A DNA stretch of 64,000 bases, taken from CBDEFX01 sp965237635. GTDB taxonomy: Bacteria; Chloroflexota; Dehalococcoidia; Lucifugimonadales; CAUZJF01. Both the position numbers and the translations under genes were made by a program. Below, piece by piece: positions 8,243 through 16,506 of the stretch (positions are counted from its first letter, which is position 1; the number at the start of each line of letters is the position of its first letter). The stretch is from the NCBI GenBank assembly GCA_965237635.1, contig CBDEFX010000002.1, forward strand, positions 1 through 64,000, written 5' to 3'. The notes below the pieces were generated by a model. The model did not search any database and was not told the origin of the DNA. It saw nothing but the letters and a program-made list of their open reading frames with translations.

Positions 8243-9742
8243 ATGTACAAAGTGGAACTGTACGTTCGAGTGCGCCGGGCCTGCATGGTGGAAGGGATGA
8301 GCACGCGAGAGGCTGCCCGCGTGTTCGGGCTGCACCGGGACACGGTGCGCAAGATGCTGGAGTACTCGGTGCCACCCGGGTACCGTCGACAGTCACCGCC
8401 GCGTCGCCCTAAGCTGGACCCGTACCATGGGGTGATCGACCGGATACTGGAAGAGGATCGGCGTCTTCCGAGGAAGCAGCGCCACACTGCGAAGCGTATC
8501 TATGACCGTCTGAGAGCGGAGCACGGGTTCGGTGGCAAGTACACGATAGTCAAGGACTACGTGCGCGAGCGCCGCCGCCGGACACGGGAGATGTACGTTC
8601 CGCTGTCCCATCCCGCGGGAGATGCCCAGTGCGACTTCGGCCAGGCGAAGGCGGTGATCGGCGGAGTGGAGCAGACCATCCACTACTTCGTGCTGGACCT
8701 TCCCCACAGCGACGCGTGCTTCGTCAAGGCCTACCCCGCAGAGACGACCGCGGCGTTCTGCGACGGTCACGTCTCGGCGTTCTCGTTCCTGGGCGGCGTG
8801 CCGCGGAGCATCTTGTACGACAACACGAGACTGGCGGTGGCCAGGATCCTGGGAGACGGCCGGCGCCAGCGTACTCGTGTGTTCTCGGAGCTCGTGTCCC
8901 ACTACCTGTTCGAGGATCGGTTCGGCCGTCCCGGCAAGGGTAACGACAAGGGCAAGGTCGAGGGGCTGGTGGGATATGCTCGCCGGAACTTCCTGGTGCC
9001 TGTGCCGTCGTTCCCGAGCTTCGATGCGCTCAACGCCTACCTCGAGGAGAGGTGCCTGGAACGGATGGGGAGACAGCTACGTGGGCACAGGGAGACTATA
9101 GGCCAGCGGATGGAGCGTGACCTGGAAGCCCTGCTGGCGTTCCCCGCCGTGCCATACGACGCCAGCGACAAGCACGTGAGCCGTGTCAGCTCCCTGTCCC
9201 TGGTGCGGTACCGGACCAACGACTACTCGGTGCCCGTGGCCTACGGTCACAGGGAGGTGGTGGTCCGGGGCTATGTGGGTGAGGTGGTGATCAGCTGCGG
9301 GGCAGAGGTGATAGCCCGGCACAGGCGCTCATACGAACGCGACGACTTCGTGTTCGACCCGGTGCACTACCTGCCGCTGCTGGAGCGCAAGACGGGAGCG
9401 CTGGACCAGGCTGCTCCGCTGGCCGGGTGGGAGTTGCCGGAGGAGTTCGGCATGCTGCGCAGACTGCTGGAGTCGAGGATGGGCAGGCGAGGCAAGCGTG
9501 AGTTCGTGCAGGTGCTGCGGTTGGTGGAGAACTTCCGCAAGGAGGAGGTGTACGAGGGTGTGCGGGATGCCCTCAGGCTCGGCGCCATAAGCTTCGACGC
9601 CGTCAAGCACCTGGTGCTGTGCAGGATAGAGGGTCGTCCCCAGAGACTCGACCTACAGCTGTATCCCTATCTGCCCAGGGTCAGCGTGACCAGGACAGCA
9701 GCCAGGGACTACATGGCGCTCATGCCGGGGAGCGGGCGGTGA
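8243..9742 (+). CDS. istA: IS21-family transposase IstA
   Basis: The 499-residue protein has an N-terminal helix-turn-helix for end binding (MSTREAARVFGLHRDTVRKM). A DDE integrase core follows, with CDFGQAK (first Asp, about residue 131), SILYDNTRLAV (second Asp) and GNDKGKVEGLVGY (Glu). A C-terminal beta domain (VRYRTNDYSVPVAYGHREV) is as in other IS21 transposases. Length is normal for the family. Its stop overlaps the GTG start of istB, which is the common arrangement. It performs cut-and-join of the element with the help of IstB. Confidence 0.95.
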   Translation: MYKVELYVRVRRACMVEGMSTREAARVFGLHRDTVRKMLEYSVPPGYRRQSPPRRPKLDPYHGVIDRILEEDRRLPRKQRHTAKRIYDRLRAEHGFGGKYTIVKDYVRERRRRTREMYVPLSHPAGDAQCDFGQAKAVIGGVEQTIHYFVLDLPHSDACFVKAYPAETTAAFCDGHVSAFSFLGGVPRSILYDNTRLAVARILGDGRRQRTRVFSELVSHYLFEDRFGRPGKGNDKGKVEGLVGYARRNFLVPVPSFPSFDALNAYLEERCLERMGRQLRGHRETIGQRMERDLEALLAFPAVPYDASDKHVSRVSSLSLVRYRTNDYSVPVAYGHREVVVRGYVGEVVISCGAEVIARHRRSYERDDFVFDPVHYLPLLERKTGALDQAAPLAGWELPEEFGMLRRLLESRMGRRGKREFVQVLRLVENFRKEEVYEGVRDALRLGAISFDAVKHLVLCRIEGRPQRLDLQLYPYLPRVSVTRTAARDYMALMPGSGR

Positions 9743-10521
9743 GCGAGAGGTCTACGGTGCTGTTGGAGCACCACCTCAAGGAGCTGAAGCTGCCGACCTT
9801 CCTGAGGGAGTACGGCAAGGTGGCCTCTCAGTGTGCCGCTGAGGACGTAGACCATCCGGGCTACCTGCAGAGGCTCTCTGAGCTTGAGCTGATAGACCGC
9901 CATCATCGCATGGTGGACCGCAGGATCAAGGCTGCTCGCTTCCCTGCCACGAAGAGCCTCGACACCTTCGACTTCCTGGCCATCCCGTCGGTGAACAAGC
10001 ACCTGGTCATGCAGCTGGCACGCTGCGAGTACGTAGACCGGCGGGAGAACGTCATCGCCATCGGCAACAGCGGTACCGGCAAGACCCATGTGGCCCTCGG
10101 CCTGGGACTCGCCGCCTGCCAGAGGGGGTTGTCGGTCGGCTTCACCACCGCCGCCTCGCTGGTCCACGAGCTGATCGAGGCCAGGGACGAGCGACGGCTG
10201 CTCAACCTCCAGAAGAAGCTGGCCCGACTCAAACTGCTCATCATCGACGAGCTGGGCTTCGTTCCACTCTCCAAGACCGGCGCGGAGCTCCTCTTCGAGG
10301 TCTTCAGCCAGCGCTACGAGAGAGGTTCGGTCCTGGTCACCACCAACCTGCCCTTCGACGAGTGGACCGAGGTCTTCGGCTCTGAGAGGCTGACCGGCGC
10401 ACTCTTGGACCGCCTCACTCACCGCGTTCACATCCTTGAGATGAACGGCGAGAGCTACCGCCTCAAGCAGAGTAGGCAAGCCGCTCCCGTGCGCGCTGCC
10501 AGCGATCCTGCTGACGCATAG
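9739..10521 (+). CDS. istB: IS21-family helper ATPase IstB
   Basis: This 260-residue AAA+ ATPase of the DnaC/DnaA type assembles on target DNA and stimulates IstA. Walker A is GNSGTGKTHV, Walker B is LLIIDELGFVPL, and sensor/arginine-finger elements follow (TTNLPFDEW, GALLDRLTHRVHIL). The GTG start at 9739 sits in a GTGA overlap with the istA stop. It removes a long unlikely N-terminal extension that a further upstream start would add. Intact and of normal length. Confidence 0.95.
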   Translation: MSERSTVLLEHHLKELKLPTFLREYGKVASQCAAEDVDHPGYLQRLSELELIDRHHRMVDRRIKAARFPATKSLDTFDFLAIPSVNKHLVMQLARCEYVDRRENVIAIGNSGTGKTHVALGLGLAACQRGLSVGFTTAASLVHELIEARDERRLLNLQKKLARLKLLIIDELGFVPLSKTGAELLFEVFSQRYERGSVLVTTNLPFDEWTEVFGSERLTGALLDRLTHRVHILEMNGESYRLKQSRQAAPVRAASDPADA

Positions 10522-10735
10522 ACCGCCGCATTCATTCCAGCTAACGGCTCCTACTGACGCCCGTCGCAGGGTGACATTTATGCTGAACACCAACGTCCCG
10601 GTGGTACACTTTTGCTCCGCCCCATGGCCTAATATCCCTCCGCCCTTGACAGGAGTGTACGCAGTACCTTCACGTTGAAGTTCCGGTTGGCGGTGTAGGA
10701 AGCGAGGCTTTCCTCCACTCCTTGGCACTCTGCGA

Positions 10736-10754
10736 GTAGAGGGCATCCCTCTAC
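10736..10754. other. Short perfect hairpin in the IS21/toxin-antitoxin gap
   Basis: GTAGAGGG (10736-10743) and CCCTCTAC (10747-10754) form an 8-bp stem with a CAT loop. No T-tract follows on either strand. It could be a binding site or a weak terminator. Apart from this hairpin and the operator at 10811-10837, I see nothing in 10,624-10,857. Confidence 0.3.
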
Positions 10755-10810
10755 CCCCTTATTGTGTACAGCAATGACCCATACCCCCTTGAAGGCCAGT
10801 ACAGAAGCAC

Positions 10811-10837
10811 GTATACTGTGTTGAGAGTCTAGTATAC
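10811..10837 (+). promoter_or_regulatory. Inverted-repeat operator upstream of the PIN toxin-antitoxin pair
   Basis: GTATACT (10811-10817) and AGTATAC (10831-10837) are perfect inverted repeats 13 bases apart, 20 bases before the antitoxin start. Type II antitoxins usually bind such sites to repress their own operon, so this is probably the autoregulatory site. Confidence 0.5.
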
Positions 10838-10857
10838 AAAATAGAGGCCAAGTCACG

Positions 10858-11085
10858 ATGAAGCAGAAACTCACCATCACCGTGGACGCCGAGCTGCTCC
10901 CGATAGCCAAGCGGTACGCCCGCTCCCGTGGCGTTTCGCTGTCGTCGGTCATCGAGCAGTCTCTCAGAGAGATGGCGGGGGAAAGCACCCCCTCCTTCGC
11001 CTCGCGATGGCGGGGCAAGTTTCAGGCGGCGGAGCGCGACGGCGACCCTCGTTACAACGCACTGGCCAGAAAGTACCTCCAATGA
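10858..11085 (+). CDS. Antitoxin (DUF6364-like) of a PIN-toxin module
   Basis: The 75-residue protein starts KQKLTITVDAELLPIAKRYA and continues GVSLSSVIEQSLREMAG, a ribbon-helix-helix-like DNA-binding start typical of DUF6364 antitoxins. The basic C-terminal half (SRWRGKFQAAERD) would wrap the toxin. It overlaps the PIN gene by four bases (ATGA), so the two are translated together. The palindrome at 10811-10837 lies just upstream. Confidence 0.75.
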   Translation: MKQKLTITVDAELLPIAKRYARSRGVSLSSVIEQSLREMAGESTPSFASRWRGKFQAAERDGDPRYNALARKYLQ

Positions 11086-11489
11086 TACTCCTAGACACAG
11101 ACGTTCTCATTGACATCGCGCTCGACAGGCGTCCGCACTCCGACCTGGCCTCCGAGCTCCTGGACCGCGTCGAGCACGGTGGGGAGGCCGCATTCATCGC
11201 ATGGCACTCCGTGTCGAACCTCTATTACATCGTGGCCCCAGCCCTGGGAGGCGTGAGCGCTCGCGACTTCATCGTTGAGTTGACCCGTTTCGTGGCGGTT
11301 GCGACGACTGACACAGAAGGCATCCGCTACGCAGCTGAGTTGCCGATGGTGGACTTCGAAGATGCCATGCAGGTGGCGGCTGCCCGCGCATGCGGAGCCC
11401 GCCACATTGTTACTAGGAACGTCAGAGACTACGAGCGGTCTCCGATTCGCGCGGTCGATCCCCAAGAGGCGTTAAGTGGTCTGTTCTAA
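11082..11489 (+). CDS. PIN-domain ribonuclease toxin (VapC-like)
   Basis: The 135-residue PIN protein opens with MILLDTDVLIDIALDR, the first acidic motif. It has an AFIAWHSVSNLYYI centre and closes with VDFEDAMQVAAARACGARHI and TRNVRDY, giving the remaining acidic residues of the Mg-binding site. Such toxins cleave tRNA or other RNA. ATG 11082 overlaps the antitoxin stop, which fixes the start. Full length, so probably functional. Confidence 0.9.
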   Translation: MILLDTDVLIDIALDRRPHSDLASELLDRVEHGGEAAFIAWHSVSNLYYIVAPALGGVSARDFIVELTRFVAVATTDTEGIRYAAELPMVDFEDAMQVAAARACGARHIVTRNVRDYERSPIRAVDPQEALSGLF

Positions 11490-11552
11490 TGCTTGGCGAT
11501 TCCGTTACGAACAGGTGACTCCTCCTCTCAAGCCTGTAAGTGGTAGACAGCT

Positions 11553-12062
11553 ATGACATACGGTACCGCGAATCAAATTCCCCTACGCCTCGAAGCCACA
11601 TTCGGCCTTGGGCGCGACTGGACGTCGCAGGCAGGGCAGTCTGCAACGGTCTGGGAGATGCCTGCCTACCATCTACTGTGGTTCGATGATGCAGCAGCGA
11701 GCGATATGGAACTACGGAGGCTGTGGGAAGCACGGAAAGGCCATCAAGCCTATCCGGTTGTCTTGCTGGCCTGGTCGGACGACGTAAACAAAGTGCGGGT
11801 AGCCGGGCCGCAGGATGCCCGGCCCGTTCGGGAGTTGCGAGTCAGCCGAGTCCTCGATCTGTTGGAGACGAGCCGCAGTCTGGCGGCCCGTGAAGCAGCA
11901 TCGTTCCTGGCCAGGGAGTTCAGCCGGCTTGAGCACGCACTGGTTGCCCGCGCCTACGGCCTGACCATAGACGAGCTCCGCTTCATATTCACCGATTTCA
12001 CCGAGAACGCGGTCAGCCCCGCCTACCGACGGCAGGTGCTGGAGAAGTTCGAGGGACTGTAG
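11553..12062 (+). CDS. Hypothetical protein
   Basis: I do not recognise this 169-residue soluble protein. It contains AYPVVLLAWSDDVNKVRVAG, an alpha-helical centre (SRSLAAREAASFLAREFSRL), and ends YGLTIDELRFIFTDF followed by a short tail. That last element recalls the C-terminal regions of some type IIG methylases, so it may be a small relative or fragment of a restriction enzyme; this is only a resemblance. It lies between the PIN module and DUF5131 with about 60-70 base gaps on each side. Confidence 0.55.
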   Translation: MTYGTANQIPLRLEATFGLGRDWTSQAGQSATVWEMPAYHLLWFDDAAASDMELRRLWEARKGHQAYPVVLLAWSDDVNKVRVAGPQDARPVRELRVSRVLDLLETSRSLAAREAASFLAREFSRLEHALVARAYGLTIDELRFIFTDFTENAVSPAYRRQVLEKFEGL

Positions 12063-12092
12063 GCAAAGGCGGTGTGACATGAGCCTGTTTCG

Positions 12093-12115
12093 GTCTACGG
12101 TACTGCACCGTAGAC
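12093..12115 (+). promoter_or_regulatory. Perfect inverted repeat upstream of the DUF5131-TcmP pair
   Basis: GTCTACGGT (12093-12101) and ACCGTAGAC (12107-12115) form 9-bp perfect arms around ACTGC, 19 bases before the DUF5131 ATG. It is too close to the start to be a terminator of the previous gene without affecting the next. It is therefore probably an operator or a leader hairpin that controls translation. Confidence 0.5.
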
Positions 12116-12134
12116 TATCGAGAGGTGCTTCGCG

Positions 12135-12893
12135 ATGGCATCGACGATAGAGTGGACTGATGAGACGTGGAATCCGGTGACGGGTTGTACCCGCGTATCG
12201 CCCGGCTGCGACCACTGCTACATGTTCGCACTGTATCCACGTCTGAAGGCAATGGGCGTACCCGGATACGAGGGCGACCCTCGCGAGGTGCGGCTGCTGC
12301 CGGAGCGGCTGGACGCCCCGATGCGCTGGCGTAGACCGCGGCGCGTCTTCGTCAACAGCATGTCGGATGTCTTCCATCCCAGCGTGCCTTACGATTTCAT
12401 CAACGACATCTTCGACGTCATGCGTGAGGCGGCTGAGCTGCGTGGGCACGTATTCCAGGTCCTAACAAAGCGGCCGGGGCGGGCTGTGGGATGGTGGCAG
12501 CACAACCAGGCACGCTACAGCGGCAAGTGGCCTGACGGCGTATGGATCGGCACGTCGGTGGAGAACCAGAAGTACGCGCCTCGAATCACCGTGCTGGCGC
12601 GGCTACCGGCGGCGGTGCGTTTCGTCTCGGCCGAGCCGTTGCTCGGAGCGGTTGACCTGCGCCAGTGGCTCGACGTCCGCGCCGTGCATTGGGTCATTGC
12701 CGGAGGAGAGAGCGGCCCCGCCGCTAGGCCGATGGAGTTGGACTGGGCGCGGGACCTGCGGGATCAATCCTTTGCGGCAGGCGTGGCGTTCTTCCTGAAG
12801 CAGCTTGGGGGGAAGCGCGGGAAGCGATCAGGAGATGAAGCAATCCTGGACGGCAAGATATGGAGGCAAATGCCTGCTGGACAGTTGGGCTGA
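12135..12893 (+). CDS. DUF5131 (phage Gp37/Gp68) protein with a three-Cys motif
   Basis: The 252-residue protein starts STIEWTDETWNPVTGCTRVS followed by PGCDHCY, giving the spaced Cys residues that resemble a radical-SAM cluster-binding loop. It continues with RVFVNSMSDVFHPSVPYDFI, VFQVLTKRPGRA and VWIGTSVENQ, and ends VAFFLKQLGGKRGKR. This is the full DUF5131 pattern seen in phages and mobile elements. The chemistry is unknown. One base separates it from tcmP, its regular partner, so the pair is likely one functional unit. Confidence 0.9.
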   Translation: MASTIEWTDETWNPVTGCTRVSPGCDHCYMFALYPRLKAMGVPGYEGDPREVRLLPERLDAPMRWRRPRRVFVNSMSDVFHPSVPYDFINDIFDVMREAAELRGHVFQVLTKRPGRAVGWWQHNQARYSGKWPDGVWIGTSVENQKYAPRITVLARLPAAVRFVSAEPLLGAVDLRQWLDVRAVHWVIAGGESGPAARPMELDWARDLRDQSFAAGVAFFLKQLGGKRGKRSGDEAILDGKIWRQMPAGQLG

Positions 12894-12894
12894 C

Positions 12895-13731
12895 ATGACC
12901 TCTCCACGCTTCGGCGGCCTATGGACAGAGCGGAAGTTGCAAATTCTTCAAGCCTATCTCGACTCCTATACCACGGCTCTGAAAAACCAACCCTTCGCCT
13001 TAACCTACGTTGATGGATTCGCGGGCGCGGGTTCGTACAGAGAGTCCGGGGCCGACTACGATGAGTTTGACGAGTTTCGCCAAGGTTCGACCCGGATCGC
13101 GTTGGCTATAGATGACAAGCCCTTTGACAGATTCGTCTTCATCGAGAAAGAAGTGGGCGCAGCGGAGGCACTGCTGACACTGGCGAGCGAATTCCAGGGA
13201 CGACAGATAGAAGTCGTTCAGGGAGACGCGAACATCGGGGTGCCACAGTTTTGCCACAACATGAGCGATTTCGACCGCGCCGTTGTGTTCTTGGACCCGT
13301 ATGCGACGGAGGTGTCTTGGGAAACAGTTAAGGCAATTGCAGAGTCAGGCAAGATCGACTGTTGGATTCTATTCCCATTAATGGCAGTGACGCGGTTGAT
13401 GCCAACGCAAAAAGAACCTGGCGAGGCATGGGCAAAACGACTGGATCGCATATTCGGCGAGCGTAATCACTGGCAACAAAGCTACCATGATTCTCCTCAG
13501 CTTTCACTCTTTGAAAGCGACCAGAGACGACAACGTTCAGAGGGGACTGAACAGATTGCGAATCGATATAGGGAGCGCTTGCGCACCGTTTTCCACAGCG
13601 TTGCTCCAACTCGGTGCACATTGAAAAACTCGAAGGAGACACCCTTGTTCGAACTCTTCTTTGCGGTAAGCAACCCTACCGGTGCTGAGCCTGCCATGCG
13701 CATTGCAAATCACATCCTGAAAGATTGGTGA
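12895..13731 (+). CDS. tcmP: Three-Cys-motif partner protein TcmP
   Basis: This is 278 residues from ATG 12895, which sits just after the DUF5131 stop. Family landmarks are KLQILQAYLDSYTTAL, FALTYVDGFAGAGSY (a methyltransferase-like motif I), VFIEKEV, VVQGDAN and VVFLDPYATEVSWETVKAIA. The fold looks like a SAM-dependent methyltransferase. TcmP proteins are found next to three-Cys proteins such as DUF5131, and this pair fits that rule. The function is unknown; a nucleic-acid modification role is an inference from the fold. Confidence 0.9.
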   Translation: MTSPRFGGLWTERKLQILQAYLDSYTTALKNQPFALTYVDGFAGAGSYRESGADYDEFDEFRQGSTRIALAIDDKPFDRFVFIEKEVGAAEALLTLASEFQGRQIEVVQGDANIGVPQFCHNMSDFDRAVVFLDPYATEVSWETVKAIAESGKIDCWILFPLMAVTRLMPTQKEPGEAWAKRLDRIFGERNHWQQSYHDSPQLSLFESDQRRQRSEGTEQIANRYRERLRTVFHSVAPTRCTLKNSKETPLFELFFAVSNPTGAEPAMRIANHILKDW

Positions 13732-13732
13732 T

Positions 13733-14008
13733 ATGACCTCGAGGTACGGCCCCTACGAACTGGTGGACAACGTAGACTACGGCAGCCATGAGCAAGCGTT
13801 GACATGGTTGGGGGAGCAGTATGCCGGGCCGCTGAACGTGGCCACCGGCTACGTCGGCCTGGAAGGGCTGGACACGCTGGCTAGGATAGCGGGAGAACGC
13901 GGTGGGGTCACGCGGCTCCTCATCGGAGCCGCGCCATCGTCCGAATCCCTTTTGGGTCCACTTGAGTGGACGCGAACCGACGCATCTCCTTTAGCCAATC
14001 TTGGATGA
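13733..14008 (+). pseudogene. N-terminal remnant of a PLD-type helicase/nuclease
   Basis: The frame opens SRYGPYELVDNVDYGSHEQA and has LNVATGYVGLEGLDTLARIA, then VTRLLIGAAP. This matches the N-terminal phospholipase D-like half-domain of helicases such as the one at 28054-31194. Homology stops near 13950. The remaining 20 residues look random, so the gene is cut off. It starts one base after the tcmP stop and was probably the third gene of that operon. Confidence 0.55.
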
Positions 14009-14359
14009 TCTGACCCTGGCAATTTGCTTTTCCGCTGAAAGATCTAGGAGAGACCGCAAGCTATGGATACCCAAACCCTTCCCCTCTAGAGGATCACCCC
14101 TGCCGAGAATCAATGCTCTTGCATCTGGGGCAAGGTCCAAGAGACTGAGAACCTGAGTCACATGTGCCCTAGTAACTTTCGTTTGGTAGGCTAAGTCAGC
14201 TCTGGTTAGTGCCTCGCCCTTGTCGAGTCGCTCCTGCCATTCTATGGTCAGGGCAACTGGATTCCGTCGCAAGAGCTTAGTCGACGGCAGCCGACTCCGA
14301 GCTACGGATGGGGGGGACTTGAACCAGGCCCAAACCCATTTTCGTAGTGTGAGGTGCAT
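13991..14359 (-). pseudogene. Remnant of a helix-turn-helix protein
   Basis: On the minus strand the segment NPVALTIEWQERLDKGEALT, RADLAYQTKVTRAHVTQVLS and LLDLAPDARALIL reads as a ParB/recombinase-associated HTH region. The N-terminal part has no clear family pattern and no good ribosome site. I list it from the Met at 14359. It could be a small intact gene, but the neighbourhood is full of truncated genes. Confidence 0.4.
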
Positions 14360-14467
14360 CGGGGACCCATTCCCCCCGATACTACGAGTTTGGATGGTGC
14401 TGGCTAGGTCTCTGCTGAGACCGAGAGTAATCGAGAAAGGCCAGGGCAACGACCATCTCAAAGAGAG

Positions 14468-14523
14468 TTCTGCGTACAGTAAACGCAGGCCCACCAGACT
14501 TGACAAAATCAAGAACCTTCACG
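14468..14523 (-). repeat. Inverted copy 1 of a ~56-bp repeat
   Basis: The complement of this segment matches 16756-16811 at roughly 80-85 percent. Shared blocks include GATTTTGTCAAGT, TGGTGGGCC and TACTGTAC. The two copies bracket 14.5-16.8 kb in opposite orientation. Both copies also read a similar peptide (RPT-LDKI-N-H), so they could be decayed starts of the same gene. Between 14,360 and 14,631 I see no other feature. Confidence 0.55.
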
Positions 14524-14631
14524 CTCAGATTCAAGCTGGCTCTGTGACAAATATTCGTGGCGGAGCAGACCCCGGTCCTGAAAGCCAGTCGTGGAGAGGG
14601 CTAAACCAGGAGATTCGGAGGTGCCACCAAC

Positions 14632-15639
14632 ATGACCAACTTTGGAGACGCCGAACGAGCGCGTCAGGCTAGGTTTCGGGATGCGTCACCAACCATTAGC
14701 GAACAAGGGCGCTCGCCTACGGACGACGGAGGGCAAAGACACGACTACATGCTCGAACGCGGCTGCGAAGACGACAACCTCTATCCACGACTAAGAGGCG
14801 AGGATGGAGCGCGAAAGTTCTTGAAGGAGCGCCGCATCAAGTGGTGGTTTCAGAGACACTATGACAGCGTCGGAAGTAGTGGGCCGACTCGCAACATGGC
14901 AAGCTCCCAGATCATGGGCATCAACTTTCTGCTTCCGCTTGCCAGGATACCCGGCGCGTTGACGGCGGCGGTCCGCGCAATCGACGACGATGTGGTGCGC
15001 GTTGTTGATATCCCTCACGAGGGCCGTGTGTCACCCGTGGAGTTCGAGTGGATCGGCGTTCCGAAATCTCTCGAAGGCACAACAACACGGGGCCAGTACA
15101 CTACCAGCGTCGACGCCTTCGTCATTGCCGACACAGGCGGGGGCCTAAGCGCCTACCTGATGGAGTGGAAATATGTCGAAGAGGAGAGTAGCGAAGACTA
15201 TGGCGTGGATAGCGCGAGTGGGAAGGCCGATACACGGCGGCGCAGATACTCTGCCCTGTACTCTGCCGTGCATTCATCGTTCAACGGAGAGGTCCCAATG
15301 GACTTGATGCTCTATGGCAATTTCTACCAACTCATGCGCAATCGGCTGCTTGCGGACAGGATGGTCGCAGAACAAGAACTTGGCGTCACGGACGCGAAAC
15401 TGGTCGTGGTCGCGCCAGAAGGGAATTCGTCATACAGAGAGGGCAGCGTCTCCTCCGTCCTGTCAGAGCGGTGTCGCGGCGCCAGAACGGTTGAGGAAGT
15501 GATGCAGGCCGCACTGAAGAATCCCGACAGGACATTCGCTACCGTCTCACCTTCCCTGCTTCTCGAATCGGTCGAGCGGGAGTGTGGCGCGTCTGTGCAA
15601 GACTGGTCGGCGTATATGCGGGAGCGGTACGGGATGTGA
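14632..15639 (+). CDS. PGN_0703-like putative restriction endonuclease
   Basis: The 335-residue protein has the layout of the PGN_0703 nuclease family: HDYMLERGCEDDNLYPRLR, an R-x-W-W-F segment, NMASSQIMGINFLLPLARI, and a PD-(D/E)XK core in which SVDAFVIADTGGG is followed by AYLMEWKYVEEE. A GGAGG ribosome site lies 10 bases before ATG 14632. No methyltransferase is adjacent, so it may act alone on modified DNA or depend on another gene. The next small gene starts 11 bases after its stop and may be a partner. Confidence 0.7.
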   Translation: MTNFGDAERARQARFRDASPTISEQGRSPTDDGGQRHDYMLERGCEDDNLYPRLRGEDGARKFLKERRIKWWFQRHYDSVGSSGPTRNMASSQIMGINFLLPLARIPGALTAAVRAIDDDVVRVVDIPHEGRVSPVEFEWIGVPKSLEGTTTRGQYTTSVDAFVIADTGGGLSAYLMEWKYVEEESSEDYGVDSASGKADTRRRRYSALYSAVHSSFNGEVPMDLMLYGNFYQLMRNRLLADRMVAEQELGVTDAKLVVVAPEGNSSYREGSVSSVLSERCRGARTVEEVMQAALKNPDRTFATVSPSLLLESVERECGASVQDWSAYMRERYGM

Positions 15640-15650
15640 GCGGGAGGAAC

Positions 15651-16052
15651 ATGGACAAGCGATCGGCGATGGAAATGGTCAACGAGCATTGGGGGAGTAG
15701 GTTGTTGGATGGAGGGAACACGAGTTTCGCAAACATAAATGCCTCGAAACCCGTGTGGTGGATTAACATAAACCCCTCCAAATTCAAGAGCGACCTGCAT
15801 CTCCTCTTGGCGAAGGAAGGAGATGGTGGCTTGATTTGGTTGCGAATCGAAGGCAATTCCTTTCCCGACGTGAGAAAGGTGTTCAGGGTGCGGCAGGATA
15901 ACGACTGCATTGATTTGGAAATCTCGAGCAGGCATCCGAAATATATGACCGACGTCAAGAGCGGCGGTACGGAGTACGACTTCGCTAAGCATATTGAACA
16001 CGAGTGGGGACCCGCCCAGCATGGGCGGGTCCCCACTCGCTTCAGGAAGTAA
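15651..16052 (+). CDS. Hypothetical protein ending in a terminator-like hairpin
   Basis: The 133-residue product from ATG 15651 (GGGAGG just upstream) has KPVWWININPSKFKSDLHLL and FPDVRKVFRVRQDN, with no family I know. It follows the PGN_0703-like nuclease by 11 bases and is probably co-transcribed with it. Its last 17 codons run through the perfect hairpin at 16001-16039, giving GPAQHGRVPTR. The original C-terminus may therefore have been replaced by a rearrangement, or the terminator may simply have been recruited into the gene. Confidence 0.5.
   Translation: MDKRSAMEMVNEHWGSRLLDGGNTSFANINASKPVWWININPSKFKSDLHLLLAKEGDGGLIWLRIEGNSFPDVRKVFRVRQDNDCIDLEISSRHPKYMTDVKSGGTEYDFAKHIEHEWGPAQHGRVPTRFRK
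16001..16039. terminator. Perfect 17-bp hairpin
   Basis: The arm CGAGTGGGGACCCGCCC (16001-16017) and its exact complement (16023-16039) flank the loop AGCAT. The stem is far longer than chance would allow. There is no T-tract on the plus strand, so it may be a factor-assisted terminator or the end of a small mobile element. It lies inside the 3' end of the preceding gene. Confidence 0.55.
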
Positions 16053-16194
16053 CCCGGAGCCCCTGTCGTTACAGCACCGCTAATAGGCTTTGTTTCGACT
16101 GGCGTGTCACAGACGAGTATATGTGGGTACGAAGCTGTTAGTCAGGCTGGTTGCGGTTGAGGCTTGCAGGGATCTGGTACCAAGAGTCTTTGCT

Positions 16195-16503
16195 TTACCA
16201 GTCGGTGGCGCGGACGTAGCAGTGGTGGACGGGGAGCGACGTGATGTCGTCCTCGGTCACCCGCTCCTTGCCCAGCGCCCACACCAGCGCCCTGGCGTCG
16301 TTGCCGGCCACCTGGAAGACGGCGAGGCACCCCACATTGGCGAGCAGGGTGTCCCGCATGGTGCGGGAGAGGTCGTCCAGCTTCGCGAGGCTCTGGGTTG
16401 CTAGGACGAAGGAGGCCCCGAACTTGCTCAGGTCCGAGAGCATCGACTCGTAGTCCACGCCGGGCATCGACTGCATCTCGTCGTCGACGACCAGCGCGCC
16501 GCC
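16195..16503 (-). pseudogene. Fragment of the ICE coupling ATPase (TraD/VirD4-like)
   Basis: Translated on the minus strand it gives GALVVDDEMQSMPGVDYESM, KFGASFVLATQSLAKLDDLS and ERVTEDDITSLPVHHCYVRA. This is nearly identical to the middle-to-late part of the 861-residue protein at 58425-61010. Only about 100 codons remain, and sequence on both sides is unrelated. It shows that a relative of the right-hand ICE once reached or was copied into this place. Confidence 0.85.
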
Positions 16504-16506
16504 ATA

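Larger units (their letters stand above)
8126..10623 (+). mobile_element. IS21-family insertion sequence
   Basis: The element contains istA and istB in the usual overlapping order. Imperfect terminal inverted repeats are visible. The left end has GGGCGGAGTAATAATGGACC starting at 8126. The complement of the right end gives GGGCGGAGCAAAAGTGTACC ending near 10623. Both ends are also preceded by GGCCATG. I cannot find a convincing target duplication. Both genes are intact, so the element could be active. It separates the GHKL operon from the toxin-antitoxin pair. Confidence 0.75.
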
